Origin: Candidatus Thiosymbion ectosymbiont of Catanema sp. Cochon2018
Lineage (GTDB): Bacteria; Pseudomonadota; Gammaproteobacteria; Chromatiales; Chromatiaceae
Direction of reading: 5' to 3'
DNA: 64,000 nucleotides
Assembly (NCBI GenBank): GCA_011392765.1
Contig: WYCW01000002.1
Location: 218,917-282,916 of the forward strand
Positions 26,791 to 36,797 of the stretch are shown here, in pieces; the stretch's first letter is position 1; each line of letters opens with the position of its first letter. The position numbers were made by a program, and so were the translations under genes. Under the pieces are notes generated by a model that saw nothing but the letters and a program-made list of their open reading frames with translations, was not told where the DNA came from and made no database searches.

Positions 26791-27896
26791 ACGGTCATCT
26801 TAGTGCGTGTTTCGATCAATGCTGCTTCGAGCAATTCCTGGAAGTCCTCGTAGTACCATTCCTCATCCTTATGGGACAAGAATTTCTTTTTGCAAACAGC
26901 TTTCAGTTTATGACGATAGGACGTTGGGTACAGGTTATTGAGTCTGGAGATCCAAGGATCTATATCGCCTATGCTCAACTTGGATGGCGTCTGCAAAAAC
27001 GAGATATCCCGCCCAGCGAGTTTCTGACAACGTTTCTTTCTGTATTCATTTCGTGTCCGTTGGATGGTTCTACAGCACGTAGAGGTGGTCCTCCTGAACC
27101 CGAACAGAACGATCAAAGTTTGCCCCTTGTCAATAGATAGGTCATCGATAAACTTTTTCGCGCCCATCAGGATAGTAATCAATTCCTTGCATCGCATTTG
27201 ACCATCGAGTGGTACATAGATGACCTTACGTCTGTTCCTGCGCCCGTTCTCCACGTCATTGACCCAATTTTTTACCGCCTCGCGAGTAGCATCGGGTTCT
27301 CCGCCCGTATCCATTCGAAGACTCAACTGGTACTCGAAGCCATCCTCTCCTTTGGGGGTATCGATAAGTTCTTCTACGGTTTCATCCAGAAGGTTGTCGA
27401 CATTTTCTCTGCGGTTTAAGACATCATAATTATAGGGCTTTTGCCGAATCGCCAAATGATCGGCCAATACCTCCAGCCAGTCTTCACGTATGCCTTCGAT
27501 TAAAAAAACGCCGCGATCTTTGGGTTGTTTATTACCCTGTTTGCCATAGGGGGAAAAATAATCGTCTACTTTTTTACATTGATCCGTATAGTCAGCAATG
27601 CGGCATAGTACGATTTCGAGAGGATTTGGCGATTTATTGTCTCTATCTTTAACAGATTCGTCCGGTGGCATTTTCTCCTTTATTTTAATTATCAATGTAA
27701 TTATGGCTGCTATGATTATGATTATAAGCACTATGAGGACAATGGCTTTTACAACACTATCATCGAGAGGAGTTTTATAAAATATTGAAATTATAGCTAC
27801 TATGGCTAAAATAATAGTCGCTATAGCAATGGCAGTGTTTGGGTCACTCAGACTCCAACCGTTGCTAGGTGGAGTGTTTTTAGAAATCTCAGCCAC
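26787..27896 (-). CDS. Membrane-anchored iSTAND-like protein
   Basis: A 369-residue protein, markedly AT-rich compared with its surroundings. Two TM helices lie at about residues 22-40 and 47-70. From about residue 93 the pattern LCRIADYTDQCKKVDDYF, then RGVFLIEGIREDWLEVLADH, fits the inactive STAND (iSTAND) domain, in which a degenerate NTPase lacks a working P-loop. Such domains occur in ternary NTP-dependent conflict systems with MoxR and vWA partners, which are the next two genes downstream. The stop codon lies in the terminal CTAG of a MITE, so the original C-terminus may have been longer. iSTAND assignment is by pattern only. Confidence 0.65.
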   Translation of the reverse strand: MAEISKNTPPSNGWSLSDPNTAIAIATIILAIVAIISIFYKTPLDDSVVKAIVLIVLIIIIIAAIITLIIKIKEKMPPDESVKDRDNKSPNPLEIVLCRIADYTDQCKKVDDYFSPYGKQGNKQPKDRGVFLIEGIREDWLEVLADHLAIRQKPYNYDVLNRRENVDNLLDETVEELIDTPKGEDGFEYQLSLRMDTGGEPDATREAVKNWVNDVENGRRNRRKVIYVPLDGQMRCKELITILMGAKKFIDDLSIDKGQTLIVLFGFRRTTSTCCRTIQRTRNEYRKKRCQKLAGRDISFLQTPSKLSIGDIDPWISRLNNLYPTSYRHKLKAVCKKKFLSHKDEEWYYEDFQELLEAALIETRTKMTV

Positions 27897-28196
27897 TTTT
27901 GAATCCCATCACATTAGGCAATTGGCGTCGAAGTCCTGCTGGGCTGGTTCGCGGGAAGAATCAGGGGTAAGAATAGGTCGTTCGGTAGGCAAGCAGAACA
28001 ATCGAGGTACCGACAGGCTTTTCGATTTTCAATCTGCGAAAATCTGCGTAATCTGCGGATTTAAAAAGCTTTACTGCGGTTGTTTTATATTGGAATAATG
28101 TGGGGGTACTTCAGCCTCTAAGCGCTGTTCGGTGACCTCATCCTTGCGCTGTCCCTTGGCAAAGGGGATGATTTCAACTCCTTTTCAGACAGCCTC
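27897..28196. other. Intergenic region with repeat fragments
   Basis: Holds a half palindrome (TTTTCAATCTGCGAAAATCT, CTGCGTAATCTGCGGATTTA) and a CAGACAGCCTCTTAAG fragment next to the oxyR stop. No gene. Confidence 0.6.
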
Positions 28197-29129
28197 TTAA
28201 GCCGGGTCCGGATAGGAGACACAGGAGAGATCCGCCCCCCGAATGGCGCGCGCGAGTACATCGACCGCCTCCAGGCGCGAAAACGACTTGCGCCAGGCGA
28301 GGGCCACCCGGCGGCGCGGAGTCGCTCCGGCAAAGGGCAGGACGCGCACTAAAGGCTCCGCGAACCGATCCACCGCCGCGGCACTGCAGGGCAGCACCGT
28401 TATCCCTACCCCGCTGGCCACCATGCAACGGATGGTTTCCAGCGATCCCCCTTCGAGCCCGCGTTGCAGGTTGTTGCCGCCCGCAGTGGATTTGACGCAG
28501 TTCGGGCAGACCTCGAGCACCTGGTCCCGAAAGCAGTGCCCCGGTCCCAGCAGCAGGACGTCCTCGTTGCCGAGTTGGTCGGCTCCTACCGCCGCTTGCC
28601 CGGACCAGGGATGATCGCCCGGTAACAGCACGACGAAGGGCTCGTCGTAAATAGGCCTCGTCAGCACCCCCGGCTCATCGAAGGGCAACGAGATGACGAT
28701 AACATCCAGATCACCGCGCTTGAGGCGCTCGCTCAGCACGGAGGTGAAATTTTCCTCGATCACCAGGGGCATTTCCGGTGCCTGTTCCGAGATCCGGGGA
28801 ATCAGCCGGGGCAGCAAATAGGGGCCGACGGTATAAATGGCCCCCAGGCGCAGCATACCGGCAAGCGGGTTCTTGCCGTGTCGGGCCAGATGCCTGATTC
28901 CGTCCGCTTCTTCCAATACCCGCTGGGCCTGCTCGACGATCCGGTGACCCACAACAGTGATGGTCACCTCCCCCGTACCACGCTCGAACAGACTCACCCC
29001 GAGCTCGTCTTCCAGCTTTTTGACCGCCACGCTCAAGGTCGGCTGGCTGACGAAACAGGCCTCCGCGGCTCTTCCGAAATGGCGCTCTCTCGCCACCGCT
29101 ACGATGTAACGAAGCTCATTGAGTGTCAT
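28197..29129 (-). CDS. oxyR: Hydrogen-peroxide-sensing LysR-type regulator OxyR
   Basis: A 310-residue LysR-family activator. The N-terminal winged helix begins MTLNELRYIVAVARERHFGR. The sensing cysteines are Cys199 and Cys208 in GHCFRDQVLEVC, the same numbering as E. coli OxyR, so a peroxide-driven disulfide switch is expected. It lies 3 bp from sfsA on the same strand. Its usual targets (katG, ahpC, dps) are not in the window, and no OxyR box is claimed. Confidence 0.95.
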   Translation of the reverse strand: MTLNELRYIVAVARERHFGRAAEACFVSQPTLSVAVKKLEDELGVSLFERGTGEVTITVVGHRIVEQAQRVLEEADGIRHLARHGKNPLAGMLRLGAIYTVGPYLLPRLIPRISEQAPEMPLVIEENFTSVLSERLKRGDLDVIVISLPFDEPGVLTRPIYDEPFVVLLPGDHPWSGQAAVGADQLGNEDVLLLGPGHCFRDQVLEVCPNCVKSTAGGNNLQRGLEGGSLETIRCMVASGVGITVLPCSAAAVDRFAEPLVRVLPFAGATPRRRVALAWRKSFSRLEAVDVLARAIRGADLSCVSYPDPA

Positions 29130-29132
29130 TAT

Positions 29133-29876
29133 TCATGTGGTTTTCGTTTCCTTCGGCCTGATACCCCGCGTAAGATCCACCGGTAATTGCTCGGCAACCT
29201 CCAGGCCGGTTTCCGTGTGCCGGATGCGCACGGCGAGCACCTCGACACCGCTCTCTGCCGCCGTAACCAAACCCTCGGCGTAAGCGGGATCGATCGACCA
29301 GGCCGGGGTAAAACGCTCGCCTTCGGGCCGATTGACGGCATACAGCATGACCCCGCGGCCACCCTGTTCCACCGCCGCCTGCAGCAGGCCCAGATGCTTG
29401 CGCCCGCGCGCGCTCACGGCATCCGGAAAACATAGACAGTTGCCGTCGAGCAGGGTCACGTTCTTGACCTCCAGCAAGATATCCGGCGCCGGTCCCTGGG
29501 CGAGGGCAATGTCCAGACGCCCTCCGGGATGGCCGGTGGGGGCAAATTTCACCTCGCGTCTGAGCTCCCGATACCCGGCAAGGGCCGGAATCCGCCCCTG
29601 GGTCACGCCTTCCGCCACTACCGCGTTGGTGCGACCGGTATGTACCCCAACCCAACCGGCACCCATGTCCACCCGCTCCAACGTCCAGGCCAGCTTGCGG
29701 CGGGGATCGTCGCTGTGACTCAACTGGACCGACGCGCCGGGTGACCAGCAGGTGGCCATACTTCCGGTGTTGGGCACATGAGCGGTTACGGCAGAACCAT
29801 CGGCAAGCTCCACATCGGCCAGAAACCGCTTATAACGACGCAGAATACACCCGTCGGTCAAGGTCGGTAACAACAC
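29133..29876 (-). CDS. sfsA: SfsA family protein (DNA/RNA nuclease SfsA)
   Basis: A 247-residue SfsA. The N-terminal OB-like part has RYKRFLADVEL and AHVPNTGSM. The C-terminal nuclease-like fold has EVKNVTLLDGNCLCFPDAVS and RGRKHLGLL, the family signature. SfsA was named for maltose-gene stimulation in E. coli; members have a PD-(D/E)XK-like core and are annotated as nucleases. Transcribed just upstream of oxyR with a 3-bp gap and 3 bp after the acylphosphatase gene, so the three probably form an operon. Confidence 0.93.
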   Translation of the reverse strand: MLLPTLTDGCILRRYKRFLADVELADGSAVTAHVPNTGSMATCWSPGASVQLSHSDDPRRKLAWTLERVDMGAGWVGVHTGRTNAVVAEGVTQGRIPALAGYRELRREVKFAPTGHPGGRLDIALAQGPAPDILLEVKNVTLLDGNCLCFPDAVSARGRKHLGLLQAAVEQGGRGVMLYAVNRPEGERFTPAWSIDPAYAEGLVTAAESGVEVLAVRIRHTETGLEVAEQLPVDLTRGIRPKETKTT

Positions 29877-29879
29877 GGG

Positions 29880-30179
29880 CTAATGGGTATCGAATCCGTT
29901 CAGGTGCTGGAAGGCGACGGGCTCACAGGCAATACCCGTGACCTCGGCCGCGGGTGGGCCGGTGCGCAACCACTCGCGCAGCCGGCCTACCGAGTCCGGC
30001 TCACCACAGGCGAGGACCTCGACCCGACCGTCCGACAGGTTGCGCGCGTAACCCGTCAACCCCAGCCGTTGGGCCTGCTCGCGGGTGGCGGCGCGGAAAA
30101 AGACCCCTTGCACCCGGCCTGCCACCAGACAGCGAAAGCAAACGCGTTTGTCAGGTGCCTCTTCACCCATAATCGGCAA
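29880..30179 (-). CDS. acyP: Acylphosphatase
   Basis: A 99-residue acylphosphatase, which hydrolyses acyl phosphates such as carbamoyl phosphate. The phosphate-binding loop with the catalytic Arg is GRVQGVFFR (Arg29), and the catalytic Asn is in GYARNLSDGRVEV (Asn47). A start at M4 is equally possible. First gene of the acyP-sfsA-oxyR run; divergent from arsC. Confidence 0.92.
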   Translation of the reverse strand: MPIMGEEAPDKRVCFRCLVAGRVQGVFFRAATREQAQRLGLTGYARNLSDGRVEVLACGEPDSVGRLREWLRTGPPAAEVTGIACEPVAFQHLNGFDTH

Positions 30180-30287
30180 CCTCTTTCAACTTTTTCACTT
30201 TTTTCATCTTGTTGGAGTTTTCCAATGGTAGCTTACAATAGCAGTCTTCAAGGGGCGATGTTCGCCCCGCCGCTACCGGGGACCTCC

Positions 30288-30638
30288 ATGACAATCACCA
30301 TCTACCATAATCCGCGCTGCAGCAAATCCCGCCGAACCTTGGAGCTACTTCGAGATCGGAGCATCGAGCCGCAGGTCGTGGAGTACCTCGAGACCCCTCC
30401 GGATACCGCGATGCTGGAACGCCTGCTGGATATGCTGGGCCTGGAGCCCCATGATCTTATGCGCAAACAGGAGAAGGAATTCCGGGAGAACGACCTGGCG
30501 AACCCGGAGCTGTCCCGGGAAGCCCTGATCGCTGCCATGGTCGCCCATCCGAAGCTGATCGAGCGTCCAATCGTCGTCAAAGACGATCAGGCCGCCGTCC
30601 TCGGCCGCCCGCCGGAGGCCGTGCTCGACCTCTTGTAG
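30288..30638 (+). CDS. arsC: Arsenate reductase (glutaredoxin-type ArsC family)
   Basis: A 116-residue thioredoxin-fold protein. The catalytic Cys11 is in IYHNPRCSKSR; PELSREALIAAM and LIERPIVVKDD are diagnostic of ArsC/YfgD-type proteins. ATG 30288 gives the family N-terminus; upstream in-frame sequence is unrelated. No arsR, arsB or acr3 gene is nearby, so a housekeeping YfgD-like role is possible in place of arsenate resistance. Confidence 0.9.
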   Translation: MTITIYHNPRCSKSRRTLELLRDRSIEPQVVEYLETPPDTAMLERLLDMLGLEPHDLMRKQEKEFRENDLANPELSREALIAAMVAHPKLIERPIVVKDDQAAVLGRPPEAVLDLL

Positions 30639-30660
30639 ATCTGGATACACCTTTGAGACG

Positions 30661-31187
30661 ATGATGGTCGCAACCGAGCGAAAAATTATAATCATCGCCG
30701 GACCCAACGGAGCAGGCAAAACTACCTTTGCCGGTGAGTTTCTGCCCAGTGAGGCGGACTGCCTGAATTTCGTCAATGCCGACCTGATTGCCGCCGGTCT
30801 GGCACCTTTCGCGCCGGATAGTGCCGCCTTCAGGGCGGGGCGACTGATGCTTTCCGAAATCCATAACCATGTGGACCGAGGTGAGAGTTTTGCTTTTGAA
30901 ACCACGCTGAGCGGTCGTCATTACGCCCGACTGATTCCACGATGGCAATCATTGGGTTACCGCGTCAAACTCTTTTTCCTGAAGCTGGTGTCGCCCGAGC
31001 TGGCGATTGCGCGGGTCCGGCAACGTGTTCTGAATGGTGGTCACAGGGTGCCGGAACCTGTTATTCAACGGCGTTTTGCCACGGGATTCCATAATTTTGA
31101 GACCCTCTATAAATCTCTGGTCGACGAATGGGCGCTTTACGATAATTCCGGTGCTATGCCATTATTACTTGAAGAAGGAATCAAACC

Positions 31188-31191
<4 letters not shown>
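30661..31191 (+). CDS. Zeta-toxin-like P-loop ATPase
   Basis: A 176-residue P-loop kinase-like protein. Walker A is IIAGPNGAGKTTFA (about residues 11-24), followed by FVNADLIAAGL and SFAFETTLSGRHY, the substrate-binding pattern of zeta-toxin-related kinases. RVRQRVLNGGHRVPEPVIQRRF forms the lid. Such proteins phosphorylate UDP-amino sugars in true zeta toxins, but many short homologues have no shown toxicity. It overlaps a 55-codon gene by 4 bp (ATGA), which could be its partner. Slightly more AT-rich at its 3' end. Confidence 0.75.
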
Positions 31192-32019
<828 letters not shown>

Positions 32020-32031
32020 TCCGGCTCCCGG

Positions 32032-32727
32032 ATGCAGCAGATCCCCCTCCCCGTCCAGCTCAAGCCGGAAGCGGACTTTACCGCCTTCGTGGTCGGTCCC
32101 AACGCCGAGGCCGTTACCGCGATCACGGCCTGGGCCGCGGGGACCGGAGACCACTTCCTGTACCTGTTCGGCACTGCCGGCAGTGGCAAGACCCACTTGT
32201 TGCAAGCCGCCTGTCGGCAGGCGGCAGGGGGCGATCGCTCGCCCATCTACCTGCCTCTGAAGCACGGGCAACTGGCCCCCTCCGTGCTCGACAACCTGGA
32301 GCTTTGGAGTCCGGTCGTCCTGGACGATATCCAGGCCGTCGCCGGGGATGCGGCTTGGGAACGGGGTCTGTTCGACCTTTACAACCGCCTCCGTGAATCG
32401 GGACAACATCTGTTGGTGAGCGCCCACACCCCCGTCTCAGAGCTGCCCCTGACCCTCCCCGATCTGCGCTCGCGCCTGGGCTGGGGTCCGGGCTACCGGT
32501 TGCTTCCTTTGCCCGCGGGCGATTGCGAACGCTTGCTCAGGGAATCGGCCATGCGCCGCGGCCTCGAACTCGGCGCTGACACGGTCGACTACATCATGCG
32601 CCGCTGTCCCCGGGAACCGGGCTACCTGATCGGACTTCTGGAGGAAATCGACCACGAGAGCCTGCGCAGAAAACGTCGCCCGACCCGCTGGCTCGTGCAA
32701 CAGATCCTCGGCACTCGTAAGTCATGA
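32032..32727 (+). CDS. hda: DnaA regulatory inactivator Hda
   Basis: A 231-residue AAA+ protein related to DnaA but lacking its DNA-binding domain. The N-terminal QQIPLPV is the sliding-clamp-binding motif. Walker A is LFGTAGSGKTHLLQ, Walker B VVLDDIQAV. Hda bound to the DNA-loaded clamp stimulates ATP hydrolysis by DnaA to limit re-initiation. Its neighbourhood (CDP-alcohol transferase, purM, purN) is conserved in gammaproteobacteria. Confidence 0.92.
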   Translation: MQQIPLPVQLKPEADFTAFVVGPNAEAVTAITAWAAGTGDHFLYLFGTAGSGKTHLLQAACRQAAGGDRSPIYLPLKHGQLAPSVLDNLELWSPVVLDDIQAVAGDAAWERGLFDLYNRLRESGQHLLVSAHTPVSELPLTLPDLRSRLGWGPGYRLLPLPAGDCERLLRESAMRRGLELGADTVDYIMRRCPREPGYLIGLLEEIDHESLRRKRRPTRWLVQQILGTRKS

Positions 32728-32740
32728 TTTCACCGCAGCG

Positions 32741-33319
32741 TCAATTCTCCTTCCACCCCTTCTGCGCCGCCTTGCGCGACCAGACCCAGACATACTGGCC
32801 ACCGCTGACGATCACAGTGGTGATACAGACCCAGATCAAGGCCTGAATGATCCATCCCGGCAGGGGCATGGGTCCGGCATCCGTAATCACCACCACGACC
32901 AGCAGGATCTGGAGCACCGTGTTCAGCTTGCTGACCAGCGTCGGGGCCGCCTCCACTTCCTCGACCCGATAGTTATAGAGTACGGCCCCCCCGACGATCA
33001 GCAGATCCCGAAACAGCACCGCCGACACCAGCCAGACGGGAATAAGCGACAAGGCCCCGAGCACCAGAAAACAGGCCACCAACAGGACTTTGTCCGCGAG
33101 GGGATCGAGAATTCCGCCGAGATGACTCTGCCAGCCGTAATGCTTGGCCAGGAAGCCATCGAGCCCATCCGAAAGTCCCGCTGCTATGAACAGGAACAAC
33201 GCCCAGCCGAACTCCTGCTCGAGCAGCAGATACAGGACCGGCATTACAGCAAGCAGGCGCAATAAGCTGATGATATTGGGCAGGTCTTGGCGCCTTAGCT
33301 TCAAATCAGCGAACATCAT
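32741..33319 (-). CDS. CDP-alcohol phosphatidyltransferase family membrane protein
   Basis: A 192-residue membrane enzyme with about five TM helices. The CDP-alcohol motif is present: SDGLDGFLAKHYGW then GGILDPLADK, that is D-x2-D-G-x2-A-K, where Lys replaces the usual Arg, followed by the metal-binding D-x3-D. Substrate cannot be told; a phosphatidylglycerophosphate-synthase-like role is usual for this subgroup. It is convergent with hda (13 bp between stops). Upstream lies an Rpn fragment. Confidence 0.88.
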   Translation of the reverse strand: MMFADLKLRRQDLPNIISLLRLLAVMPVLYLLLEQEFGWALFLFIAAGLSDGLDGFLAKHYGWQSHLGGILDPLADKVLLVACFLVLGALSLIPVWLVSAVLFRDLLIVGGAVLYNYRVEEVEAAPTLVSKLNTVLQILLVVVVITDAGPMPLPGWIIQALIWVCITTVIVSGGQYVWVWSRKAAQKGWKEN

Positions 33320-33355
33320 GTTGCACTAGATTTTCCGATCTCATGGTGGACTCTC

Positions 33356-33732
33356 TCACAAACCTTCCACCTCTTCCGGCGTCAGCTGTGTGTATTCCAT
33401 AATCTTTTCTGCGGGCTCACCTGCTTGCTTCATGATTTTCGCCGTTGCTTTTTTCCTGTTTCTATTCCCTTCTCCATGCCCTTCTCCATGCCCTTTTTCT
33501 CTCCTTCCATGTGTCCGTCAACGAAGGAAGAATGGTACAGGCTGGCCTGGTAACGCAACTCTTCGATATGCCATTCGTAAGATCGCCTTTCTTCTTCCCC
33601 CAGCTTCATGATATCCAGGACCTCTTTGGCCCTGATCAGTCCCTTGGCACGAAATCCTTCCTCGATCTCTTCGTTCTTCAGAAAATAGATCCACTCATCC
33701 AGGGGATCCTTGGCGATGTCGTTGAATCGATT
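33356..33732 (-). pseudogene. Rpn/PD-(D/E)XK transposase-nuclease family, C-terminal remnant
   Basis: Read on the minus strand, the frame gives RFNDIAKDPLDEWIYFLKNE, then EVLDIMKLGEEERRSYEWHI and the repetitive GMEKGMEKGIETGKKQRRKS, followed by a stop. The rest (QLTPEEVEGL) is in another frame. This is the C-terminal third of an Rpn-family protein with one frameshift. Its 5' side is cut by the GTAGGCTGG palindrome at 33737. The nuclease core is lost. Confidence 0.75.
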
Positions 33733-33736
33733 GACC

Positions 33737-33841
33737 TTGATTTTAAACTGGTAGGCTGGGGGGCAAGGAACGAACCCCAGCGTTGGTTATTGCTGGGTTT
33801 TGGCCGTCCCTGGCCGCAACCCAGCCTACGGCCTACGATCC
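33737..33841. repeat. GTAGGCTGGG palindromic repeat unit
   Basis: About 105 bp with TTTTAAACTGGTAGGCTGGG and facing GGCCGCAACCCAGCCTAC arms; related to the tandem units at 21158-21450 and to the core of the element at 45035-45210. It interrupts the Rpn remnant. The remaining stretch to 34029 shows no gene. Confidence 0.82.
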
Positions 33842-34029
33842 CTTTTTAGACAGTCTCTTAGCATTCTTAAATCCCCGGAATATGCGGATTGTACAATCAA
33901 AACCGGATTGTTTTGACCTTCTCCCCATCCTAAACTAAGCTTCTTTTCGCCTCCAACACTGATGCCCAATCGGCAGCAAACCCCGCTGTTCGAGGGGAAA
34001 ATTTTCAGCGACACGGTATCTCTTTCACC

Positions 34030-34923
34030 ATGGAAACCACATTGACTTTCGAGCAAATCTGGCAGTTGTTCCAGGAAACGGACCGCAGGTTCCAGGAAAC
34101 GGACCTTAAGTTCCAGGAAACGGACCGCCAGTTTAAGGAAACGGACCTTAAATTCCAGGAAACAGATCGCAGATTCAAGGAAACGGACCGCAAATTTCAG
34201 GAATCGCAACGGGCCTTGGAGCACAGCCTCCAAGAGATACACCGTGAGTTCCAGGAGGCGCAACGGGCCTTGGACCGTAAGTTTCAGGAAACGGACCGCA
34301 AATTTCAGGAATCGCAACGGGCCTTGGAGCACAGCCTCCAAGAGATACACCGTGAGTTCCAGGAGTCGCAACGGGCCTGGGAGCGTAGATCCCAAGAGAC
34401 GGACCGTAAGTTCCAAGAGACGGACCGTAAGTTCCAAGAGTCGCAACGGGCCTTGGATCGCATGTTCCGGGAAACGGACAAGAAGATGAAGGCCCTGCAG
34501 GAGCTGTTCGAAGGCCAGTGGGGCAAGTTGATGGAGAGCTTGGTCGAAGGGGATTTGGTCAACTTGTTGCAGAAACGTCACATCCGGATCAACGATACCT
34601 CGAGTCGGCGTAAGGGATGTCGGGATGGGGAGAACTTTGAGTTCGACATCATTGCGCACAATGGGGAGGAGATCGTCATCGTGGAGGTGAAGACGACCCT
34701 GCGGGCCGGACTGGTCGACAAATTCATCGAGCGCCTCCAGCGCGCCAAGCGCTACCTGCCCGAATACAGGAACCATACGGTATTCGGTGCGATCGCTTAT
34801 TTGCGCGCGGAGCAGGGCAGCGACCGCCAGGCGCAGAACCAGGGATTATTCGTGATTCGGGCCACAGGCGACAGCGCCGCCATCGTCAATCCCGAGGGCT
34901 TCGAGCCTCGGAAGTTCGGATAA
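34030..34923 (+). CDS. Heptad-repeat coiled-coil protein with C-terminal PD-(D/E)XK-like domain
   Basis: 297 residues. Residues 12-155 are a long coiled coil made of near-identical seven-residue units (FQETDRK, FQETDLK, FQESQRA) and a longer EHSLQEIHREFQE module that occurs twice. The C-terminal 130 residues carry FEFDIIAHNGEEIVIVEVKT, a D-x(n)-E-x-K pattern like the PD-(D/E)XK nuclease fold, then QNQGLFVIRATG. Similar proteins are frequent in cyanobacteria and filamentous sulfur bacteria. Function is unknown. The 21-bp DNA repeats will change in number by slippage. Probably a recent insertion between hda and purM. Confidence 0.75.
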   Translation: METTLTFEQIWQLFQETDRRFQETDLKFQETDRQFKETDLKFQETDRRFKETDRKFQESQRALEHSLQEIHREFQEAQRALDRKFQETDRKFQESQRALEHSLQEIHREFQESQRAWERRSQETDRKFQETDRKFQESQRALDRMFRETDKKMKALQELFEGQWGKLMESLVEGDLVNLLQKRHIRINDTSSRRKGCRDGENFEFDIIAHNGEEIVIVEVKTTLRAGLVDKFIERLQRAKRYLPEYRNHTVFGAIAYLRAEQGSDRQAQNQGLFVIRATGDSAAIVNPEGFEPRKFG

Positions 34924-35070
34924 CGGAAGTCCGTAGGGGCGAATGATGATTCGCCCCTATGATCGGGTACCATTGGGAGAGGATAGTCGGTACGACGCTG
35001 ACAAGCGCACCGGATTTCGCCATCTTCCTAATCCCCGAAAATGCAGAATATGCTGAAACTATGTACTAGG

Positions 35071-36141
35071 ATGCAACCGGATCCCGACAACCACGACACA
35101 GCCTCCCTCAGCTACCGCGACGCCGGGGTCGATATCGACGCGGGCAGTGCGCTGGTGGAACGCATCAAGCCCCTGGCCGCCGCTACCTTCCGGCCCGGGG
35201 TTATCACCGACCTCGGGGGATTCGGGGCCCTGTTCGAGCTGCCCGTGGACCGCTACCGCCGACCGGTGCTGGTCTCGGGGACCGACGGCGTGGGGACCAA
35301 GCTCAAGCTGGCCCTGGAGCTCGATCGCCACGACACCCTGGGCATCGACCTGGTCGCCATGTGTGTCAACGACATCTTGGTCGCCGGTGCCGAACCCTTG
35401 TTCTTTCTCGACTACTACGCCACCGGCCGGCTGGATCTGGAGGTCGCCACCTCCGTGGTGGCGGGTATCGCCAGGGGATGTGAACTCGCCGGCTGTGCCC
35501 TGTGCGGCGGCGAGACGGCGGAGATGCCGGGTATGTACGAGAAGGGAGACTACGACCTGGCCGGGTTTTGCGTCGGCATCGTCGAAAAGGACCAACTCCT
35601 GACCCCTGAGCGGGTGCGGCCGGGAGATGCCCTCATCGCCCTGGCCTCCTCCGGACCCCACGCCAACGGCTACTCCCTGATCCGTAAGATCATCGCGACC
35701 TCGGGTGCGGACCTCGCCCAGCCCATGGGCGATTCCACCCTCGGCGAGCTTCTGCTCACCCCGACGCGGATCTATGCCGAATCCCTCCTTACCCTGCTCA
35801 AGGAGACCCCGGTCCACGGCCTGGCCCACATCACCGGCGGCGGTCTGCGCGAGAACCTGCCCCGCGTTCTGCCCCAGGGGACGCGGGCCCGAATCGACCT
35901 CGCTTCCTGGCACCGCCCGGCGGTGTTCGACTGGCTACAGTCCCACGGCGCCGTAACCACGTCGGAGATGCTGCGCACCTTCAACTGCGGAGTCGGCATG
36001 GTCGTCTGCGTCCCCGCCGCGGATGCCCGACGCACCTGCGATCTGCTCACCCGGACCGGAGAGCAGGCCTGGCCCATCGGCCGGATCGAGACCGCGGAAG
36101 GGGCGCCAGAAGTAATCTTCAGCGGGGAAGATGTCGGGTGA
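35071..36141 (+). CDS. purM: Phosphoribosylformylglycinamidine cyclo-ligase
   Basis: A 356-residue AIR synthetase, which closes the imidazole ring from FGAM and ATP, the step after PurL. Features are [29 protein letters not shown] and [14 protein letters not shown]. Start ATG 35071 is the internal Met before QPDPDNHD; an ATG 30 bp upstream is possible. It overlaps purN by 4 bp, the standard purMN operon. Confidence 0.96.
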   Translation: MQPDPDNHDTASLSYRDAGVDIDAGSALVERIKPLAAATFRPGVITDLGGFGALFELPVDRYRRPVLVSGTDGVGTKLKLALELDRHDTLGIDLVAMCVNDILVAGAEPLFFLDYYATGRLDLEVATSVVAGIARGCELAGCALCGGETAEMPGMYEKGDYDLAGFCVGIVEKDQLLTPERVRPGDALIALASSGPHANGYSLIRKIIATSGADLAQPMGDSTLGELLLTPTRIYAESLLTLLKETPVHGLAHITGGGLRENLPRVLPQGTRARIDLASWHRPAVFDWLQSHGAVTTSEMLRTFNCGVGMVVCVPAADARRTCDLLTRTGEQAWPIGRIETAEGAPEVIFSGEDVG

Positions 36142-36797
36142 CGGCACTCGCTTCCATGCCGGTGGCCGTACTCATCTCCGGCAACGGCAGCAATCTGCAG
36201 GCCCTCATCGACAGGGCGGACCTGCCCATCCGTATCCGCGCCGTGGTCAGCAACGAACCGGGGGCCTTCGGCCTGAAACGCGCCCGGCGGGCCGGGATCG
36301 AGACGCGGGTCCTGAGCCACCGGGACTATCGGAGCCGGGAGGCTTACGATGCCGCCCTGGACGCGTTGCTCGACGAGTTCGAGCCCGGCCTGATCGTCCT
36401 GGCGGGCTTCATGCGCATCCTCACCCCGACGTTCGTGGCCCGCTTTCGGGGTCGCATGCTCAACATTCACCCCTCCCTGCTCCCCAGGTTCCGGGGCCTA
36501 CACACCCACCGACGCGCCCTGGAGGCCGGCGAGACCGTCCATGGGGCCAGCGTCCACTTCGTCACCGAAGAGCTGGACGGCGGTCCGGTGGTGCTGCAGG
36601 CCAGGGTGCCCGTGCTGCCGGGAGACGATCCGGAGAAACTCGCTGCGCGGGTGCTGAACCGAGAACACCGCATCTATCCCCAGGTAGTACGCTGGTTCGC
36701 ACAAGGCCGGCTGCGGTTGGACGCAGCCGGCAGACCCAGACTCGATGGCCAGGTCCTGAAACACCCCCTGCAGCTTGCCGAGCTGACAGTCGGGTAG
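36138..36797 (+). CDS. purN: Phosphoribosylglycinamide formyltransferase
   Basis: A 219-residue GAR transformylase using 10-formyl-THF. The catalytic triad is seen in [14 protein letters not shown] (Asn, His) and [12 protein letters not shown] (Asp). [13 protein letters not shown] is the phosphate-binding loop. The gene starts with GTG 36138 overlapping the purM stop; an ATG 18 bp later is an alternative. Intact. Confidence 0.95.
   Translation: MTALASMPVAVLISGNGSNLQALIDRADLPIRIRAVVSNEPGAFGLKRARRAGIETRVLSHRDYRSREAYDAALDALLDEFEPGLIVLAGFMRILTPTFVARFRGRMLNIHPSLLPRFRGLHTHRRALEAGETVHGASVHFVTEELDGGPVVLQARVPVLPGDDPEKLAARVLNREHRIYPQVVRWFAQGRLRLDAAGRPRLDGQVLKHPLQLAELTVG

Noticed and set aside
30288-30638. 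Arsenic-resistance operon
   Set aside because: Only one ArsC-like gene is present, with no arsR or efflux gene nearby.
33826-34776. 316-codon minus-strand ORF with leucine-rich repeats
   Set aside because: It is the antisense of the heptad repeats; the plus frame has the ATG, the heptad register and a continuing folded domain.
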